DNA from: Toxotes chatareus
Lineage: Eukaryota > Chordata > Actinopteri > Toxotidae
DNA length: 64,000 nt
Assembly: GCA_016801885.1 (NCBI GenBank)
Contig: CM028890.1
Location: forward strand, 8,858,001 to 8,922,000
Reading direction: 5' to 3'
This document shows, piece by piece, positions 61,278-64,000 of the stretch. Position numbers and translations under genes: made by a program. Each line of letters opens with the position of its first letter. Position 1 is the stretch's first letter. The notes under the pieces are model-generated. The model searched no databases, was not told the origin of the DNA, and was given only the letters and a program-made list of their open reading frames with translations.

Positions 61278-64000
61278 GTGAGTTAAAAAACAAGACTTGA
61301 GAGTCTACAACCATGCAGGTGGCTCTGTACCAAATGCTAAGGGCCAGTTAGGTGCATTTTCATCAAGTTGTTTTTATGCTCATTTTCAATTTGCAGAAAT
61401 GCAGAGAGAGAGGTGAAATTGGAAACACATTCAACAAATCAGAAATCATGTGACTTAAATGTCACTGAAGCTTTTGGTTCTGAAAGACTGACAAACCAAT
61501 ACTCCCTCCTCTATAGCCACACTACTAGCATGGGTGAAAAAGCAAGAATGTGACAAAATATTACAGGCCCTTAGACCTTGTGTAGTCTTTTTTTTTATCA
61601 TTGATCTGAATTTTTTGCAGCAAGGACATCTGTAATCACCCAACAGTTGGTGTACTGTTGGTCCGTCATTTTCTCCCTCAAACAGAATTTTTGTGTTGCC
61701 ATAATAAAATGATGCCATGCAAATCACCAAATTAAATTTGCGTGTTGGATAGGTAACAGAATCCATAAGCTCGTCCATCATGGTTTGTGTATATTGACCA
61801 TAATGTCTTGTTTGGCAACAGGTAGATACCACAGAGAGATTATGAAACATGTAAACTAAGGAAAGTAATAATGCAGGATATGTGAAATTTCAAGGCCCCA
61901 CTTTATTAGCCTTGATTAGGTTTCCATTAGTGTGATATTCCACTACCTGCAACAAGTTGCTTTGAAGAAATTTCAGTCAGAGATGCTTGTGTCAAAGGAG
62001 ACTGAGCCATTTATCGCATCAAAATAGTTTTATTTGTCAGAAAAGGCTCAGCTATTGTGGGAGCTCCCCAATGAAATTCCAGTTGGAGCAAGAGGTTCAG
62101 TGGGGGAGTACAGTGAATCCCCCAGGGGCACAGACCAGAACCTCATGGACTGAGATTTAAAATACTTATAATGTACAAGGCCAGTGGTACCAGCAGGAGG
62201 CTGGAGTGATGGAGGAAGAAATCCAACAGCAGTACACAGTAAAATTTATTGGGAACTGTAAGAGTAAACAGCAGCATGATGATCACAGGAGTTAAAGTGA
62301 GAGTTTGTCAGACTGTAAAGACTGCCTTGTTGTCTTGATTGAACATGATTGGTGACTTGTTTGAATGTGATTGTTGATTATGAGAGCTTATACTAATCAG
62401 CCGATGTTGTGCACACTTAAGCACTCTACCAGAACCACCTTGGTGCTTCCTTACAAAAAAAAGAAAAAGTTATTCAGAAGTATCATTTTTGGGACTGTTT
62501 TTGCCTACTTTTTTGCTGAAGTGTTCAAATCAAACTACCTTTTTTGGAGCAGTCGTCAGGCGGTTGAATTTGTACTTTAAGTTAATGGTTACATGTGAAA
62601 ATGCTGTTCTGTTTCCCTTGTCCTCCCTGTGGCTTTCCAGAGGCTGGGATCGAAAGGCAAAGCTGATCCTGGGGTGTATTTGTGTTTTTATGGGTGTCTG
62701 AGGAGCACCATTTTCCAGCAGACCCCAGCATCTACTGTATCGCATTGTGGTTACTGTCATTTTCCCAGTTGATTGTTCAGAGGAGGATTTTGGATTCCAC
62801 AGTCAAACCAATCATATTATTTTCTCTTGAACCCCACTGCATTGTGGTCGCATTGAATTCCTCGACCCTCCAAACGATACCCCCTTGTAAATGAAACACA
62901 TAATTAAAATATGTTTACTTCCAGGCTCTGAACACAAAAACTTTTGTTGACCATTCCCTGTAGTTACTTTGCCCCGTGTGGTATTTCCCAACGTTTCATG
63001 GTTTTGATAAATGTCCACAAATCTCAAATTGGATTTAAGAAAATATGACAGAATTGCTACTATTGAAAACTGCAGGCGCCGAACAGCAGCTTGTGTAAGA
63101 TGTCCAGGGTTTATATAACAACGCTGTGCTTTTAACAGGACGGCCATAGATGCTAATGAAAAGCAGAGCAGTCAGTCAAACATCAGCCTTCTCTCAGATG
63201 ACTCTCAGATGAGAGTCTGTGTTGCTTATCTGACCACATCATGCTTAATCCATCCTGACATGTCATAGTGACTGGCAAGCCTGGTGTCACACTTCAGCAG
63301 TGACCCCCAAGCACATTTGCATCTGTCTTTTCATTTACACATTTACACACATTTTTTTTCTTTCTTTTTTTAAGGGTGAATTTCAGTGTTATCATAATTT
63401 TAAATCTTTGTGGCATTAAACCAAATTAGTAATTTCACACAATCTTGACTTTACTTCCTTACAGTAACAGTTTGACATCTTGGGGAATGTGCTTGTCCAT
63501 TTCCAGAGACCTATATGAGAAGATTGATACCATTTTCATATCTGCATTGTACAGATGAAGCTGAAAATTTAAATAACCAATCAATCATGTTGGTTGGACC
63601 AAACAAACAATTGGAGACATGATGAGCATTTTTCACATTTTTTTTCACTTAAATAAATGAATGAAGAAAATATTGACAGAAAATATATTGACAGATCAAA
63701 CTATAATACCAGAATGGCACTCAGTAGACTGCATACCTCGCCCTGTTTCGCAATGTTAAGAAAAGTGGTAGAACATTTGCCAACTCCTTTAACCAGATAT
63801 GCATCAAAACTCAGTAGCTTCCTCCCTGTCCCATACAAATTTGGCACAGATTGCTTCAGCACTTGTTGAGTAATCCTGCTGGCAAACATACCAACAGACA
63901 AGCCAATGAACAGACCAACAAACAGGAGGTAATAAATAATAGTTAGTTGCAGCCCTAATGCAGTGAACTGTACTTTCATGGGCATGTTTCTCTGTCTGTA
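61278..64000 (+). other. pth1r intron 2 (start) to window end
   Basis: I searched for the next ectodomain exon (CLPEWD...CWP) and did not find it. The sequence holds one partial family A fold-back repeat at 63461-63565 and short homopolymers. The 131-residue minus-strand frame at 61455-61850 has no recognisable family. Confidence 0.65.
63461..63565. repeat. partial copy of fold-back repeat family A (left arm)
   Basis: Reads ACAGTAACAGTTTGACATCT, TGGGGAATGTGCTTGTCC, then CTATATGAGAAGATTGATAC and CATTTTCATATCTGC. This is the same arm as the start of the element at 19986 and the inverse of the end of the copy at 17860-18015. Only this arm was recognised here. Confidence 0.65.

Noticed and set aside
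61455..61850. 131-residue minus-strand open frame, the longest in the window
   Set aside because: No family motif, no splice logic, and it lies inside pth1r intron 2. AT-rich DNA of this length is expected to give such a frame by chance.
1..64000. CRISPR arrays, operons, prophage, tRNA or rRNA genes
   Set aside because: The window is vertebrate nuclear DNA. No regularly spaced repeats with unique spacers, tRNA cloverleaf box motifs or rRNA segments were recognised by eye on either strand.

Overview
The window is vertebrate nuclear DNA, almost certainly from a ray-finned fish. It has short exons in AT-rich introns with GT/GC...AG splice sites, long TG/AC microsatellites, and many small inverted-repeat DNA transposons, including fold-back repeats I recall as common in spiny-rayed (percomorph-type) fishes. 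It holds parts of three protein-coding genes. None has its coding sequence in one piece, so most long open frames here are chance.

Layout: (1) 1-7163 is non-coding and lies upstream of the first visible crhr2 exon. It contains a decayed PIF/Harbinger (HARBI1-like) transposase at about 2288-2960. (2) 7164-18217, plus strand, holds ten exons of the corticotropin-releasing hormone receptor 2 gene (crhr2), a class B GPCR. They run from the end of the extracellular domain through all seven membrane helices to the stop; the first exons are not in the window. Two small hAT-type elements with perfect 8-bp target duplications sit in one intron, and a long 3' UTR follows to about 21.4 kb. (3) 25456-28816, minus strand, is a complete essential myosin light chain gene (myl3, 188 aa in five coding exons), with a 580-bp inverted-repeat element in one intron. 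(4) 40668-61277, plus strand, holds the first two coding exons of the parathyroid hormone/PTHrP receptor gene (pth1r): the signal-peptide exon and exon E1, separated by a 20.4-kb intron. The rest lies beyond the window.

The proteins act in different pathways: stress-peptide signalling, the cardiac/slow-muscle sarcomere and calcium/bone endocrine signalling. The link between them is genomic. MYL3 and PTH1R are adjacent in human (3p21.31), MYL1 and PTH2R are close on human 2q34, and CRHR1 and MYL4 are close on 17q21. A CRHR - essential light chain - PTHR row therefore looks like a remnant of an ancestral vertebrate block that mammals have split.

I did not find a new multi-gene system. The most notable points are the three-gene linkage, a GC-AG intron in crhr2, an apparent fusion of the last coding exons of myl3 with a 3' UTR intron, and several well-delimited non-autonomous transposons.
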